Assembly: GCF_000423185.1 (NCBI RefSeq) | Contig: NZ_KE383988.1 | Location: 119,681-183,680 of the forward strand | Source: Inquilinus limosus DSM 16000 | GTDB taxonomy: Bacteria; Pseudomonadota; Alphaproteobacteria; DSM-16000; Inquilinaceae | Direction: 5' to 3' | Length of the DNA stretch: 64,000 nucleotides | Shown here: positions 29,274-39,544 of the stretch, piece after piece | How positions within the stretch are numbered: position 1 is the first letter of the stretch | Layout of the letters: each line of letters opens with the position of its first letter | Made by a program: the position numbers and the translations under genes | Notes under the pieces: model-generated | Seen by the model: only the letters and a program-made list of their open reading frames with translations | What the model was told of the DNA's origin: nothing | Databases searched by the model: none

Positions 29274-30314
29274 TCACCGGCGCAGCTTCTTCCGATCCAG
29301 GAACGCTTCGTTGACGCAGTTGCGCAGGGCGCCGCTGCGCAGATAGGCGACCGCGGTCTCGGCCGACAGGCGGCGGGCGTCGGCCTGGCTCTCCGGGCTC
29401 GACCAAGCCGCATGCGGGGTCAGGATCAGCCGGCCGCGCAGCCAGTCCGGCTGGTCGCGATAGGCCGCCAGCAGCGCCGGCAGCGGCTCGGGTGGCGGCT
29501 CCTCCGGCAGCACGTCCAGCGCGGCGCCGGCGATCCGCCCTGACTGCAGCGCGCGGTGCAGCGCCTCCAGGTCGACGATGGCGCCCCGGGCGGTGTTGAT
29601 CAGCACCGCGTTCGGCCGCATCACCGAGAAGGCGGCGTCGCCGAACAGCCGGCTGGTCTCCGGCGTCAGCGGCGCGTGGATCGACACGATGTCCGAGGCG
29701 GAAAGGAGATCGGAGAGGGTCTCGACCCGGGTGATGCCCAGCGCGATCTCCTGGCCGCGCGGGATGTAGGGGTCGTAAGCCAGGATCTGCAGCCCGAAGG
29801 CCCTGGCCCGCATCGCGGTGGCGGTGCCGATCCGGCCCAGCCCCACGATGCCGAGGCGGCCGCCGCGGATGCGCCGGGTCAGGCGACCGGCCGCCAACGT
29901 GTAGTTGCCGGCCGGGTCGGTCTGCAGCGCCTGGTCATAGGCCGGGATGCCGCGCAGCAGCGCCAGCATCAGCCCGACCGCATGGTCGGCCACCTCGCTG
30001 GTGCCGTAATCGGGCGTGTTCGCCACCGGGATGCCGGCGGCGCCGGCCGCGGCCAGGTCGATATGATCGAAACCGACTCCGGCGCGGACGATGAGGCGGC
30101 AGCGGGCCAGCTTGTCGATCACCGACTGGTCGATGCGCAGCTCGTGCCAGGTCAGCAGCGCGTCGCAGCTGGCATAGACCTCGTCCGGGATCTTGCGGCG
30201 CTCGCGCTCGCGCCGGATCACGAACTCGATATCGGCGCCGCCGACCTGCCGCTCGATCACGGCGTCGTCGGCATATTGCGCGTCGGGCGTCAGGATGGTG
30301 AAGCGGGGCGCCAT
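29274..30314 (-). CDS. D-isomer specific 2-hydroxyacid dehydrogenase
   Basis: A 346-aa NAD-dependent dehydrogenase. The dinucleotide motif is GLGRIGTATAMRA, followed by HAPLTPETSRLF and the catalytic Arg loop NTARGAIVD. The Glu lies in the LPEEPP segment and the catalytic His in LTPHAAW. It resembles the CtBP/phosphoglycerate-dehydrogenase-like group. The substrate is open: a 2-keto acid such as hydroxypyruvate or glyoxylate is typical. It precedes and overlaps the methyltransferase. Confidence 0.9.
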   Translation of the reverse strand: MAPRFTILTPDAQYADDAVIERQVGGADIEFVIRRERERRKIPDEVYASCDALLTWHELRIDQSVIDKLARCRLIVRAGVGFDHIDLAAAGAAGIPVANTPDYGTSEVADHAVGLMLALLRGIPAYDQALQTDPAGNYTLAAGRLTRRIRGGRLGIVGLGRIGTATAMRARAFGLQILAYDPYIPRGQEIALGITRVETLSDLLSASDIVSIHAPLTPETSRLFGDAAFSVMRPNAVLINTARGAIVDLEALHRALQSGRIAGAALDVLPEEPPPEPLPALLAAYRDQPDWLRGRLILTPHAAWSSPESQADARRLSAETAVAYLRSGALRNCVNEAFLDRKKLRR

Positions 30315-30328
30315 CGCGGACCGGCCGG

Positions 30329-30694
30329 TCAGTGGTCGGCGCGGTGCAGGATCGTGCCTGCGAGCCCGGTGTCGTAGGCCAGCCCGTCGGCGGTGATCAG
30401 CGCAGCGCCGGGGAAGCCGGAGCGGATCAGCCCCTTGCGCTCCAGCGCCGCGAACACCGCGATGTTGTGCAGCCCGGTCATGTCCCGGCCCATCACCACC
30501 GCGTCGCCGACATGGTAATGGTCGCCATGCGGCGGCGGGAAGTTGGAGACCAGCACCGCGCCGTCCTCCTGCGGCGTCGCGAAGCGGGGCGTCTGCGCCA
30601 TCTGCTGCAGCACGGTCAGGGTCTTGAGCTGCAGCGGATTGAGGCCGAGCGGGTTCTTCTTGGCGGGCATCGGGCGTCGTCGGTTGTGAAGCAT
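30329..30694 (-). CDS. Conserved small protein of unknown function
   Basis: A 121-aa protein I cannot assign. It is basic at the N-terminus (MLHNRRRPMPAKKNPLGLNPLQLKTLTVLQQ in parts), suggesting nucleic-acid or ribosome contact. A His-rich patch (PPPHGDHYHVGDAVV) and an aligned DGLAYDTGLAG end follow. The start at ATG 30694 has TGGAGG 6 nt upstream; ATG 30670 is an alternative with a weaker site. It lies 14 nt upstream of the hydroxyacid dehydrogenase on the same strand and may open that operon. Confidence 0.72.
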   Translation of the reverse strand: MLHNRRRPMPAKKNPLGLNPLQLKTLTVLQQMAQTPRFATPQEDGAVLVSNFPPPHGDHYHVGDAVVMGRDMTGLHNIAVFAALERKGLIRSGFPGAALITADGLAYDTGLAGTILHRADH

Positions 30695-30782
30695 CGCGGG
30701 CCTCCAGGGCCCGTCACGGAACGGTAGCAGCGCCCGCCGCCGGCCGCCACTGGACGTTGGAGCCGCATGATACGGCATACCA

Positions 30783-30966
30783 GCGTTGCCCCTCCTGTCA
30801 GGCGAGGTCTTCTCGCAATTCCCGACACCGTCATCGCGAGCGCAGCGAAGCAATCCAGGGCAACGCGCGCCGGCCCCTGGATTGCTTCGTCGGCTTCGCC
30901 TCCTCGCAATGAGGGGTGTGGGGTGGAAAGCTTTGAAAAGCTCCCGCCAAGCGGGAGAGGCAACGC
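30783..30966. repeat. 184-bp palindromic element, family C copy 1
   Basis: Bounded by GCGTTGCC (30783-30790) and GGCAACGC (30959-30966). The core holds CCGTCATCGCGAGCG...GAAGCAATCCAGG facing CCTGGATTGCTTCG...CTCGCAATGAG, and the right end carries a CTCCCGC-CAA-GCGGGAG hairpin. The near-identical copy at 32211-32396 is in the opposite orientation. Its right end stops 26 bp from the monooxygenase stop codon. Confidence 0.85.
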
Positions 30967-30992
30967 GAAGACGCTTGGCGGTCCTGAAACGT

Positions 30993-32183
30993 TCAAACGC
31001 CGCCCGGGGCGATGCCCTCCCGCATCAGCAGGCGGCGCAGCGGCGATATCCGCTTCACCGCCTGCAGCGCCAGGGCGCGCAGGGCGAGGGCAGGGGCGGC
31101 GTCGGTCAGCAGCGAGCGGTTCAGCAGATCGACCCCGGCGCTGCGGCTGGCGACGTCGCTGCGCCGCTTGGTCTCATAGCGCGCCATCGCCGCCGCGGCG
31201 CCCGGGTCCTGGCCGGCGCGAACGGCCGCGGCCGCGACGTCGGCGATCGCGGCGGCGTCGCGGAAGCCGAGATTGAGGCCCTGGGCGCCGATCGGCGGCA
31301 GCGCATGGGCGGCCTCGCCGACCAGCGCCACCCGTGGCACCGCCAGCCGCCGCGCGGCCAGGCCGGACAGCGGGAAGACCTGGCGCGGTCCGTCCACCGT
31401 CACCGCGCCGAGGATCGGCTCGGCCCGCCGGCCGATGGCCTGAGCCAGGGCATTATCGTCGAGCGCCGCCAGCGCCTCGGCCTCGGCCGGGCGCGTCACC
31501 CAGACCAGGCTCGACCGCCGCTCGCCCAGCGGCACCAGGGTGAAGGGGCCGGCGGTGGTGTGGATCTCGGTCGAGGTGTCGTCATGGCCGCGGGCGTGGC
31601 GCAGCGTGGTCACCAGCGCCGCCTGGTCGTAGCCCCAGCGCCGCACGCCGATGCCGGCGGCCGCGCGGACGGGGGAATTGCGGCCGTCGGCGCCGACCAC
31701 CAGCCGGCCGCGCAGCGTCTCGCCGGCGCGGGGCCGGACCGTCGCGCCGCCGGCACCGATGCGGATCTCCGCGGCCGCATCGGCCACCCGGCGCAGATTC
31801 GGCGCCGCGGCGACGGCCTCGGCCAGGGCGGCGACCAGGTCGCGGTTGGCGATGTTGAAGCCGAAGGCCTCCAGCCCGATCTCGGCGGCGCGGAACACCA
31901 CCTCCGGCGCCCGGATGCGGCGGTCGCGGTCGTCGATCAGCCGGATCGCCCGCATCGGCGCCGCCACCGGCCGCAGCGCCGGCCAGACCCCGGCCCGCTC
32001 CAGGATCCGCACCGATCCGGCCAGCAGCCCGGTGGTGCGGTGGTCCTCCGGCGCCCGCGGGGCGACCAGCACTGTTTCGACGCCGCCCTGCGCCAGCAGC
32101 AGCGCGGCCAGCAGCCCGGCCGGGCCGCCGCCGACCACGATCGCGTCGGCCTCGGCGGCGGATGTCTTGCGAGAACGAGTCAT
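30993..32183 (-). CDS. UbiH-type FAD-dependent monooxygenase
   Basis: A 396-aa class A flavoprotein hydroxylase. The FAD ADP-binding motif is [23 protein letters not shown] (V, then GGGPAGL), the middle motif [13 protein letters not shown], and the second FAD motif [24 protein letters not shown]. These place it in the UbiH/UbiF/VisC/Coq6 group, usually ubiquinone-ring hydroxylation, though the exact carbon position cannot be told. ATG 32183 is favoured over GTG 32204. The gene is tightly enclosed between two inverted copies of a 184-bp element, with 26 and 27 bp to spare. Confidence 0.88.
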   Translation of the reverse strand: MTRSRKTSAAEADAIVVGGGPAGLLAALLLAQGGVETVLVAPRAPEDHRTTGLLAGSVRILERAGVWPALRPVAAPMRAIRLIDDRDRRIRAPEVVFRAAEIGLEAFGFNIANRDLVAALAEAVAAAPNLRRVADAAAEIRIGAGGATVRPRAGETLRGRLVVGADGRNSPVRAAAGIGVRRWGYDQAALVTTLRHARGHDDTSTEIHTTAGPFTLVPLGERRSSLVWVTRPAEAEALAALDDNALAQAIGRRAEPILGAVTVDGPRQVFPLSGLAARRLAVPRVALVGEAAHALPPIGAQGLNLGFRDAAAIADVAAAAVRAGQDPGAAAAMARYETKRRSDVASRSAGVDLLNRSLLTDAAPALALRALALQAVKRISPLRRLLMREGIAPGGV

Positions 32184-32210
32184 GCGCCGTTCATAGCAGG
32201 CCACGGGTAT

Positions 32211-32396
32211 GCGTTGCCTTTCCCGTGTGGCGGAACCCTATTCAGAACGTCCATCCCACACCGTCATTTCGAGGAGGCGGAGCCGACGAAGCAATCCAGG
32301 GGCCAATGCGAGCGGCCCCTGGATTGCTTCGCTACGCTCGCAATGACGGTGTTGGGAACTTCGAGCCGGTCCCGCAGCGGGAGAGGTGCGCCCATG
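32211..32396. repeat. 184-bp palindromic element, family C copy 2 (inverted)
   Basis: The inverted copy of 30783-30966. It begins GCGTTGCC (32211-32218) and contains CCGTCATTTCGAGGAGG...GAAGCAATCCAGGGGCC facing GGCCCCTGGATTGCTTCG...CGCAATGACGG, ending near a TCCCGC-A-GCGGGA hairpin. Its ACACCGTCAT / ATGACGGTGT inner ends (32258-32352) are perfect. It sits 27 bp upstream of the monooxygenase start and 80 bp upstream of ettA. Confidence 0.85.
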
Positions 32397-32476
32397 GCCG
32401 AAGCAACCCTGGTCTTCGGCGCCCCCATGGGCTAAAACCCGGGCCTCCCCAGACCGGTATACGCGGAGCGGCTTCG

Positions 32477-34150
<1,674 letters not shown>

Positions 34151-34185
34151 CGGAACGGGCCGGCCCCGCTTTCCTCTGGATCGAC

Positions 34186-34215
34186 GCCGGCGGACAGGAC
34201 GTCCTGTCCGCCGGC
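34186..34215. terminator. Perfect 30-bp palindrome between ettA and glycosylase
   Basis: GCCGGCGGACAGGAC / GTCCTGTCCGCCGGC are exact inverted repeats with no spacer. It lies 36 bp after the ettA stop and 23 bp before the next start on the same strand. A very strong hairpin would form, but there is no U-tract, so a terminator or mRNA stabiliser is the simplest reading. A protein-binding site is possible. Confidence 0.5.
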
Positions 34216-34238
34216 ACGGAGCCGAGGGGAGGCGGGGC

Positions 34239-34943
34239 ATGGGCGATTTCGCGACGATTGTCGCGCTGGCGGCGGAGCGCCGGGGCGGCATGGACGTGCT
34301 CGAGCGCGCGCTGGCCGAGACCAGGTCCCGCACCCCGGCCGAGATCGCCCAGACGCCGGACGACCGGATCCTCTCGGAGATGACCCGCCGCGTCTTCAAC
34401 GCCGGCTTCTCCTCCAAGGTGATCTCCGCCAAATGGGACGGCTTCGAGGCGGCGTTCGACGGCTTCGATCCCGCCCGCTGCGCCGCGCTGTCGGAGGAGC
34501 GCTTCGACGCGCTGCTGAAGGACGGCCGTATCGTGCGGCACGGGGCGAAGATCCAGTCGGTCGTCGCCAACGCCCGTTTCCTGCTCGACCTGGCTGCCGA
34601 GCACGGCAGCGCCGCCCGGTTCCTCGCGGACTGGCCCGACGCCGACTATGTCGGGCTGCTGGAGGTCCTGAAGAAGCGCGGCAGCCGTCTGGGCGGCGAC
34701 ACCGGCATGCGCTTCCTGCGCGCGATCGGCAAGCCGGCCTTCATCCCGACGAACGATGTCGTGGCCGCCCTGATCCGCGAAGGCGTCCTGACCAAGGCCC
34801 CGGGCGGCAAGGGCGATTTCAGGACGATGCAACAGGCGTTCAACCGCTGGTCGGCGGAATCGGGGCGGGACCTCACCGAGATCAGCCGCATCCTGGCGAT
34901 GAGCATCGGCGATCTCGGCGGCCGGCACGCCGGCCGACGGTGA
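34239..34943 (+). CDS. DNA-3-methyladenine glycosylase I family protein
   Basis: A 234-aa base-excision-repair glycosylase related to Tag. The family pattern is visible: SEMTRRVFNAGFSSKVISAKWDGFEAAF, then FDPARCAAL, IVRHGAKIQSVVANARFLLDLA, and a helix-hairpin-helix-like LKKRGSRLGGDTGMRFLRAIGK segment. It is longer than E. coli Tag (187 aa) and lacks the obvious Cys/His zinc snap, so it belongs to the Tag-like branch and substrate range may differ. GAGGGGAGGCGGGGC precedes ATG 34239. Confidence 0.82.
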   Translation: MGDFATIVALAAERRGGMDVLERALAETRSRTPAEIAQTPDDRILSEMTRRVFNAGFSSKVISAKWDGFEAAFDGFDPARCAALSEERFDALLKDGRIVRHGAKIQSVVANARFLLDLAAEHGSAARFLADWPDADYVGLLEVLKKRGSRLGGDTGMRFLRAIGKPAFIPTNDVVAALIREGVLTKAPGGKGDFRTMQQAFNRWSAESGRDLTEISRILAMSIGDLGGRHAGRR

Positions 34944-35214
34944 CGGTGGACCAGGCTCTTCGCCACTCAGCCGTCTCGGCGGCGGCGCCGCTACCCTCCC
35001 GGCAATTCGTCGCCGGCCTGGGAGGCGGCGGCCCCTCCCGCTGCGGCGCGGCCACCGAAGCCCGGCCCAGAAGCTGACGGCAGCTCAGCGCCGCCGCGAA
35101 CCCGACGACGACACCATCGTCTCAGACGTCCGCTCTCCTGCCCTGCGGGGGAGAGGGCTGCTCGTTCGCCGCATGGTCGAGGTGCGTGGCTACCTTGTCC
35201 CGAGCCTGTCGGCC
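34944..35214. other. Intergenic region without recognisable content
   Basis: A 271-bp GC-rich gap between the convergent glycosylase and lipid A deacylase genes. I see no ORF with a ribosome site, no strong palindrome and no repeat of the window's families. Confidence 0.5.
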
Positions 35215-35844
35215 TCAGTTCAGCGGGATCGAGAGGTTCAGCGTCAAGGTCTCGACGCCCGGGTTCACATCGCCGATGCCGGCGTTGGAGATGTGGTGGA
35301 AGGCGGCGCCCAGGCGCATCTTGTTGTCGAACTCCCACGCCGCTTCGATGCCGGTGCGGAATTCGAGGGTCGAGCCCATCTTGCGGCCATCGCCGTCGAA
35401 ATAGGCGCCGACCGCGGCGTTCGGCGACAGGATGAAGTGCTCGCCGAAGCGCACGTCGAACATGCCGCCGCCGTAGATGTAGGCGGCCGAATCGGTGGTG
35501 CCTTCGACGCCGATGAAGGGCCGGATGCGCAGGAATTCCTGGTTGAAGCGCAGCTCCACCCGGCCGATGCCGGCGCCGCCTTTGTCGCGGTCCTCGTGGT
35601 CCTTGTCGCCCTTGTCGTTGAGGATGTTGTAGTAACCCGCACCGACCGTCAGCGACATCGGCGCACCGGTGGGGCCGTTGCCGACGCGGATGTCGCCGAT
35701 CTCCGAATTCTCGCCGAGGATGCCGGCGGCGAGGATCGCGGCCGAGCCGATCCCGATCCAGATGGGCACCGAAGCGGCCTGCGCCGCCTGCACGGATCCG
35801 AGCACGACGGCGGCCGCCGCGACGCCGGTCAGGAACTTCTTCAT
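35215..35844 (-). CDS. PagL-type lipid A 3-O-deacylase (acyloxyacyl hydrolase family)
   Basis: A 209-aa outer-membrane beta-barrel enzyme predicted to remove the 3-O acyl chain of lipid A. A signal peptide (FLTGVAAAAVVLGSVQAAQA) precedes alternating amphipathic strands ending in ...LNLSIPLN. The catalytic triad spacing matches PagL exactly: H184 and S186 in FHHISNAGIG, and E198 in NPGVETL (PagL H126, S128, E140, the same +2 and +14). It lies 91 nt downstream of the stator-like module on the same strand, so it may be co-transcribed with cell-envelope genes. Confidence 0.85.
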   Translation of the reverse strand: MKKFLTGVAAAAVVLGSVQAAQAASVPIWIGIGSAAILAAGILGENSEIGDIRVGNGPTGAPMSLTVGAGYYNILNDKGDKDHEDRDKGGAGIGRVELRFNQEFLRIRPFIGVEGTTDSAAYIYGGGMFDVRFGEHFILSPNAAVGAYFDGDGRKMGSTLEFRTGIEAAWEFDNKMRLGAAFHHISNAGIGDVNPGVETLTLNLSIPLN

Positions 35845-35935
35845 TCTGCACCCTTCATGTCCTGCCGGGACCGCGGCCCCGGGGTCCGGGATGATTACGG
35901 GCGCGCGAAACCTGACGCAACGCTTTTCCGCCCGC

Positions 35936-37426
35936 TCACTGGGCGGTGGGGGTGACCTCGGGTCCGCTGTCGCCGCGCTGGTCGAGGCGCAGCTCGATGC
36001 GGCGGTTGCGGCGATAGGCGTCGGGCGTGTTGCCGGCGTCGAGCGGCTGCCACTCGCCGAATCCCGCAGCGGCCATGCGCTGCGGCGGGATGCCCTGGCT
36101 CGCCAGGAAGTTCAGAACCGACAGCGCCCGGGCGGTCGAGAGCTGCCAATTGCTCGCGAACGGGCCGCCGGTGATCGGCTGCCGGTCGGTGTGGCCGTCG
36201 ATGCGCAGCAGCCAGTCGACATCCGGCGGGAACTGGGCGGCGATTCGCTTCAGCGTCGCGGCGAAGGCGGCCAGCTGCTCCTGGCCGCCCGGCTGCAGCT
36301 CGGCCGATCCCACCGGGAACAGCACCTCCGACTGGAAGACGAAGCGGTCGCCGACGACGCGGACATCCGGCCGGTCGCCGAGCACGTCGCGCAGCCGGCC
36401 GAAGAAGACCGAGCGCGAGCGGTTGAGCTCGTCGACCCGACGCACCAGCGCCTGGTTCAGCCGCGAGGTCAGGTTGGCGATCTCGACGTCCTTGTCGCTG
36501 ACCGTCTTCTCCGAGTCGCGCAGGGTGGACTCGATCTGCGCCAGCTGCTGGCGCAGCGCCGCCGCTTCCTCCGCCAGCTGCCGGCCGCGGCTGCGCTCGC
36601 TCTCGCTGGTCGACTTCTCGGTCGCCAGCGCCGCCGTGGCGCGGTCGAGCGTGCCGCTGAGCTCGGCGATGCGGGCGTTGAGCTGCTCGACCCGGGCGGT
36701 CAGGTCCTGCACGTCCTTCTGCGAGGCGGCGGCCTGAGCCTCCAGCGCCTGGACGCGCGCCTGACCGGCATCGGCGTCCTGCCGGGCCTGGTCCCGTTCC
36801 GCCCGGGTGCGGTCCAGCTCCTGGCCGAGACCCGAGGCTTCCTTGCGGGCGGCGTCGAGCGCGGTCGAGAGATTGCCGACGGTCAGGTCGCGGTCCTGCG
36901 TGCCGGTGCGCAGCGTCGCCAGGTCGGACTGCAGCTGCGCCAGCTCGCGCCGCTGCCGTTCGATCGTCGCCTGGTTGTCCTGGATCACCCGCGCGGCTTC
37001 CTTCAGCTGCGCGTCGCGGTCGGCGGTGCTGCCGGTCAGGGTCTCGATCTGGGCCAGGGCGGAGCGCAGCTGCCGGTCGATCGCGTCGCGGTCCTGCTGC
37101 ACGGCGGTCAGGCGGTTGCCGAGATCGGTGCGCTCGCGGGCGCTGCCCTCAAGGTCGGCGGACAGCCGGTCGACCCGGGCCCTGAGGTCGCGCCCACTCT
37201 CCTGCTCCAGCGCCAGCCGGTCGGTCAGCTCGTTCACCTGGCGGTTCAGCCGGCCGACGGTCTCGTCGCGGCCGCTGACCACGGTCGACAGGTAGAACTG
37301 CGAGGCCAGGAACACCATCAGCAGGAAGATGACGACCATCAGCAGCGAGGACAGCGCGTCCACCCAGCCGGGCCAGACATCGACCTGGCGCCGTTCGCTG
37401 GAGGAAAAGCGGCTGCGCATCGGCAT
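35936..37426 (-). CDS. MotB-like protein: TM helix, long coiled coil, OmpA domain
   Basis: A 496-aa inner-membrane protein with the plan of a stator B subunit. A single N-terminal helix (24-47) starts with D23 in GWVDALSSLLMVV, aligning with the proton-binding Asp of MotB (YADFMTAMM). An unusually long coiled coil (about 52-335, rich in Arg/Glu/Gln heptads) follows, then a C-terminal OmpA-like peptidoglycan-binding domain (about 355-485) with HTD, LSTARA and RRNRRIELRL. It lies 4 nt downstream of the MotA/ExbB-like gene, so the two should form one channel. It lacks the short linker of real MotB. Confidence 0.9.
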   Translation of the reverse strand: MPMRSRFSSSERRQVDVWPGWVDALSSLLMVVIFLLMVFLASQFYLSTVVSGRDETVGRLNRQVNELTDRLALEQESGRDLRARVDRLSADLEGSARERTDLGNRLTAVQQDRDAIDRQLRSALAQIETLTGSTADRDAQLKEAARVIQDNQATIERQRRELAQLQSDLATLRTGTQDRDLTVGNLSTALDAARKEASGLGQELDRTRAERDQARQDADAGQARVQALEAQAAASQKDVQDLTARVEQLNARIAELSGTLDRATAALATEKSTSESERSRGRQLAEEAAALRQQLAQIESTLRDSEKTVSDKDVEIANLTSRLNQALVRRVDELNRSRSVFFGRLRDVLGDRPDVRVVGDRFVFQSEVLFPVGSAELQPGGQEQLAAFAATLKRIAAQFPPDVDWLLRIDGHTDRQPITGGPFASNWQLSTARALSVLNFLASQGIPPQRMAAAGFGEWQPLDAGNTPDAYRRNRRIELRLDQRGDSGPEVTPTAQ

Positions 37427-37430
37427 CCGC

Positions 37431-38645
37431 TCAGCGCCCCTCGGACCCTTCCGCCAGGGCGGCGATGGTGCGGGCCAACAGCTTGATCTCGCTGCGGATC
37501 TCGCCGGACAGCTGGATCCGGCCGGTCGACATCTCCTCGATCATCCGGCGGACCGTGGTGTCCAGGCTGCGGATGTGCTGCCGGGTCGGCTCGTCGATGC
37601 CGAAGCGGTCGGATTCGAGCGTGGTGGCGAGGCGGCCCAGCACCGCCGCGGTCGCGGCCTGGCCCTCGGCCAGCTTGGCCATCAGCGCCTGCTGGCCCTG
37701 GAGATGGTCGTCGATCGCCGCCAGCTGGTTGGCGACAGCGGTGAGCGAGCCGCCCTGGCCGCGGCGCTCCTCCTCGGCCTGTGCGGTCAGGCGGCGCAGC
37801 GCATCCAGGTTCTCCGCGGTCTGCGCCACCACCGATTCGACATAGGCGGGCGGGACCCGGTCGGCGACCTCGATCTCGAAACCGCCCTGCTGCGGCCCGC
37901 CGGACAGGCGGGTATAGGCCGAGAGCCAGTCCTCCAGCTCGTTGTAGAAGCGGTTTTGCGCCTGGCCCGCCTGCAGCTCGAGGAATCCCAAGGCCAGCGA
38001 GCCGGCGAGGCCGAAGAGCGAGGCGCTGAAGGCGGTGCCCATGCCCATCAGCGGCGCCTCCAGCCCGTGCTTCAGGGTGGCGAAGGCGGCGCCGGGATCC
38101 GCCGCTTCCATGTCCAGCCCGGCGATCACGCCGCTGGCCGAGCGCACGGTCTCCAGGAGGCCCCAGAAGGTGCCGAGCAGGCCGAGGAAGATCAGCAGCC
38201 CGATCAGGTAGCGCGAGATCTCCCGGCTCTCGCTGAGGCGGGCGCCGACGGCGTCGAGCAGCGAACGGGTGGCGAGGGGGGACAGGCTCGGCTCGCCCTG
38301 CTGCTCCGCGATCACCCGGGCGACCGGGGCCAGCAGCCGCGGCTGCACCGGCGCCATCCGGCCGCCCTGGGCGCGCTGCGCCAGATGGGCCTCGATCCAG
38401 CGGATGTCGGGCTCGAGGTTGAGCACAGCCCGGAAGCAGAAGACGATGCCGAACAGAGTGGCAGCCAGGATCACGCCGTTCAGTGCCGGATTGGCCATGA
38501 AGGCGGAGGCGACGCCGGGTGCCAGCACCGCCGCGACGATGGCGACGATGATGACGAAGGCCGTCATCCGGACCAGGTACCGCCGCGGGCTGGACATCGC
38601 CGGGCGCATCGAGGACGGGCGGGATGCCAGGGCGGTGATCGACAT
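37431..38645 (-). CDS. MotA/TolQ/ExbB-like proton-channel protein
   Basis: A 404-aa inner-membrane protein. Four hydrophobic segments (about 25-46, 55-73, 146-167, 203-222) enclose a cytoplasmic loop. The last two carry the MotA/ExbB signature (LLGTFWGLLETV and GMGTAFSASLFGLAGSLALGF). A ~170-residue helical cytoplasmic tail follows, longer than in ExbB. ATG 38645 is supported by the gap of only 11 nt from the upstream gene. It pairs with the downstream MotB/OmpA-like gene, giving a proton-driven envelope machine of unknown output. It is not a flagellar stator by context. Confidence 0.88.
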   Translation of the reverse strand: MSITALASRPSSMRPAMSSPRRYLVRMTAFVIIVAIVAAVLAPGVASAFMANPALNGVILAATLFGIVFCFRAVLNLEPDIRWIEAHLAQRAQGGRMAPVQPRLLAPVARVIAEQQGEPSLSPLATRSLLDAVGARLSESREISRYLIGLLIFLGLLGTFWGLLETVRSASGVIAGLDMEAADPGAAFATLKHGLEAPLMGMGTAFSASLFGLAGSLALGFLELQAGQAQNRFYNELEDWLSAYTRLSGGPQQGGFEIEVADRVPPAYVESVVAQTAENLDALRRLTAQAEEERRGQGGSLTAVANQLAAIDDHLQGQQALMAKLAEGQAATAAVLGRLATTLESDRFGIDEPTRQHIRSLDTTVRRMIEEMSTGRIQLSGEIRSEIKLLARTIAALAEGSEGR

Positions 38646-38656
38646 CAGGGGCCTTG

Positions 38657-39382
38657 CTACTGAATGCGGAGATCGACGCGGTCCGCGGGCTGGTCCGGGG
38701 GCGAGGTGTTGCCGAGGGCGCGCAGGGCGATGCGCTGGCTGTCGATGCCGCGGTCGATCAGGAAGGACCGGATGTTGAGCGCGCGGCTGAGAGAGATGCG
38801 GCGGGCGCCGGCCGGATCCGGCTTGGCCCCGGCATAGGCCCGGATCTCGATCTTGCTGCCGCCGTCGGCGGCCAGCCGCTCGACCAGACCGGACAGCAGG
38901 TCGCCGGCCTCGGTGCCGATCTCCTCGGCGCCGGGGGCGAAGCGGATGCGGAAACCGTCGCCGACGACGATGCCGACCGTGTCCTGAGGGCCCATTCCGG
39001 GCATCGCCTTGACCTTGACGTTCGGGTCGGCGAAGCCGGCGCCCTTGACGACGACGTCCGCGTCGAAGGCCGGCGGCGGCTCGTCGACCAGGCTGGGCAG
39101 CGACGGGATCTCGGCCCAGGTCGGTTTGACGAACGGGATCGGGCCGTTGACCGGCCCGGCCGACATCGGCACCGGCAGCGGCGCCGTCGGGGCGGCGTCG
39201 CCGCGGGTCAGGAGGCGGGTGTCGAGCGGCAGCTCGCCGGAGGCGAGCGGATTCTCCGCCGATGCGGTCGCCGCCGCCAGCATCAGGGCGGCGGGAAGGA
39301 CCAGGACCGCCGCACGGGGCCATGCCCGCCGGCCGGTCTGCTGACGATGGGGCAAGCCGAACCTCTCCACGCTACGGACCAT
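38657..39382 (-). CDS. Periplasmic OmpA-like protein
   Basis: A 241-aa exported protein. An extended basic N-terminus and signal segment (AAVLVLPAALMLAAATASA) lead into a Pro-rich region (60-110), then a ~100-residue OmpA-like fold (VVGDGFRIRFAPGAEEI ... KIEIRAYAGAKPDP ... LSRALNIRSFLIDRGI). It is the first gene of the three-gene stator-like cluster. It may bind peptidoglycan or the OmpA domain of the MotB-like partner. Confidence 0.85.
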   Translation of the reverse strand: MVRSVERFGLPHRQQTGRRAWPRAAVLVLPAALMLAAATASAENPLASGELPLDTRLLTRGDAAPTAPLPVPMSAGPVNGPIPFVKPTWAEIPSLPSLVDEPPPAFDADVVVKGAGFADPNVKVKAMPGMGPQDTVGIVVGDGFRIRFAPGAEEIGTEAGDLLSGLVERLAADGGSKIEIRAYAGAKPDPAGARRISLSRALNIRSFLIDRGIDSQRIALRALGNTSPPDQPADRVDLRIQ

Positions 39383-39500
39383 GGATCATACACCCGCATG
39401 CGACGGGGCGGACCATAGCTCAGGGGAGGAGGGCGAAACAATCGCCAAGCAGCATGAGGGCAGGGTGATCGATCAAAGGAATGCAGCCTTACGCCCTTAC

Positions 39501-39530
39501 GCCGCCTCTCCTGCTTTCGTGAGAGACGGC
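39501..39530 (-). terminator. Terminator-like hairpin after the IMPase gene
   Basis: GCCGTCTCTC / GAGAGGCGGC (read on the minus strand) make a 10-bp stem with one G-U pair, 15-44 nt after the 39545 stop. There is no U-tract. Confidence 0.4.
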
Positions 39531-39544
39531 GCTCCGGCTCGCGG

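Noticed and set aside
37431..38645. Flagellar MotA
   Set aside because: No flagellar genes are nearby, and the topology and partner with a long coiled coil differ from MotA/MotB.
35936..39382. Zorya anti-phage system
   Set aside because: Channel and MotB-like proteins resemble ZorA/ZorB in plan, but no ZorC, ZorD or ZorE is adjacent and the neighbours are envelope and housekeeping genes.
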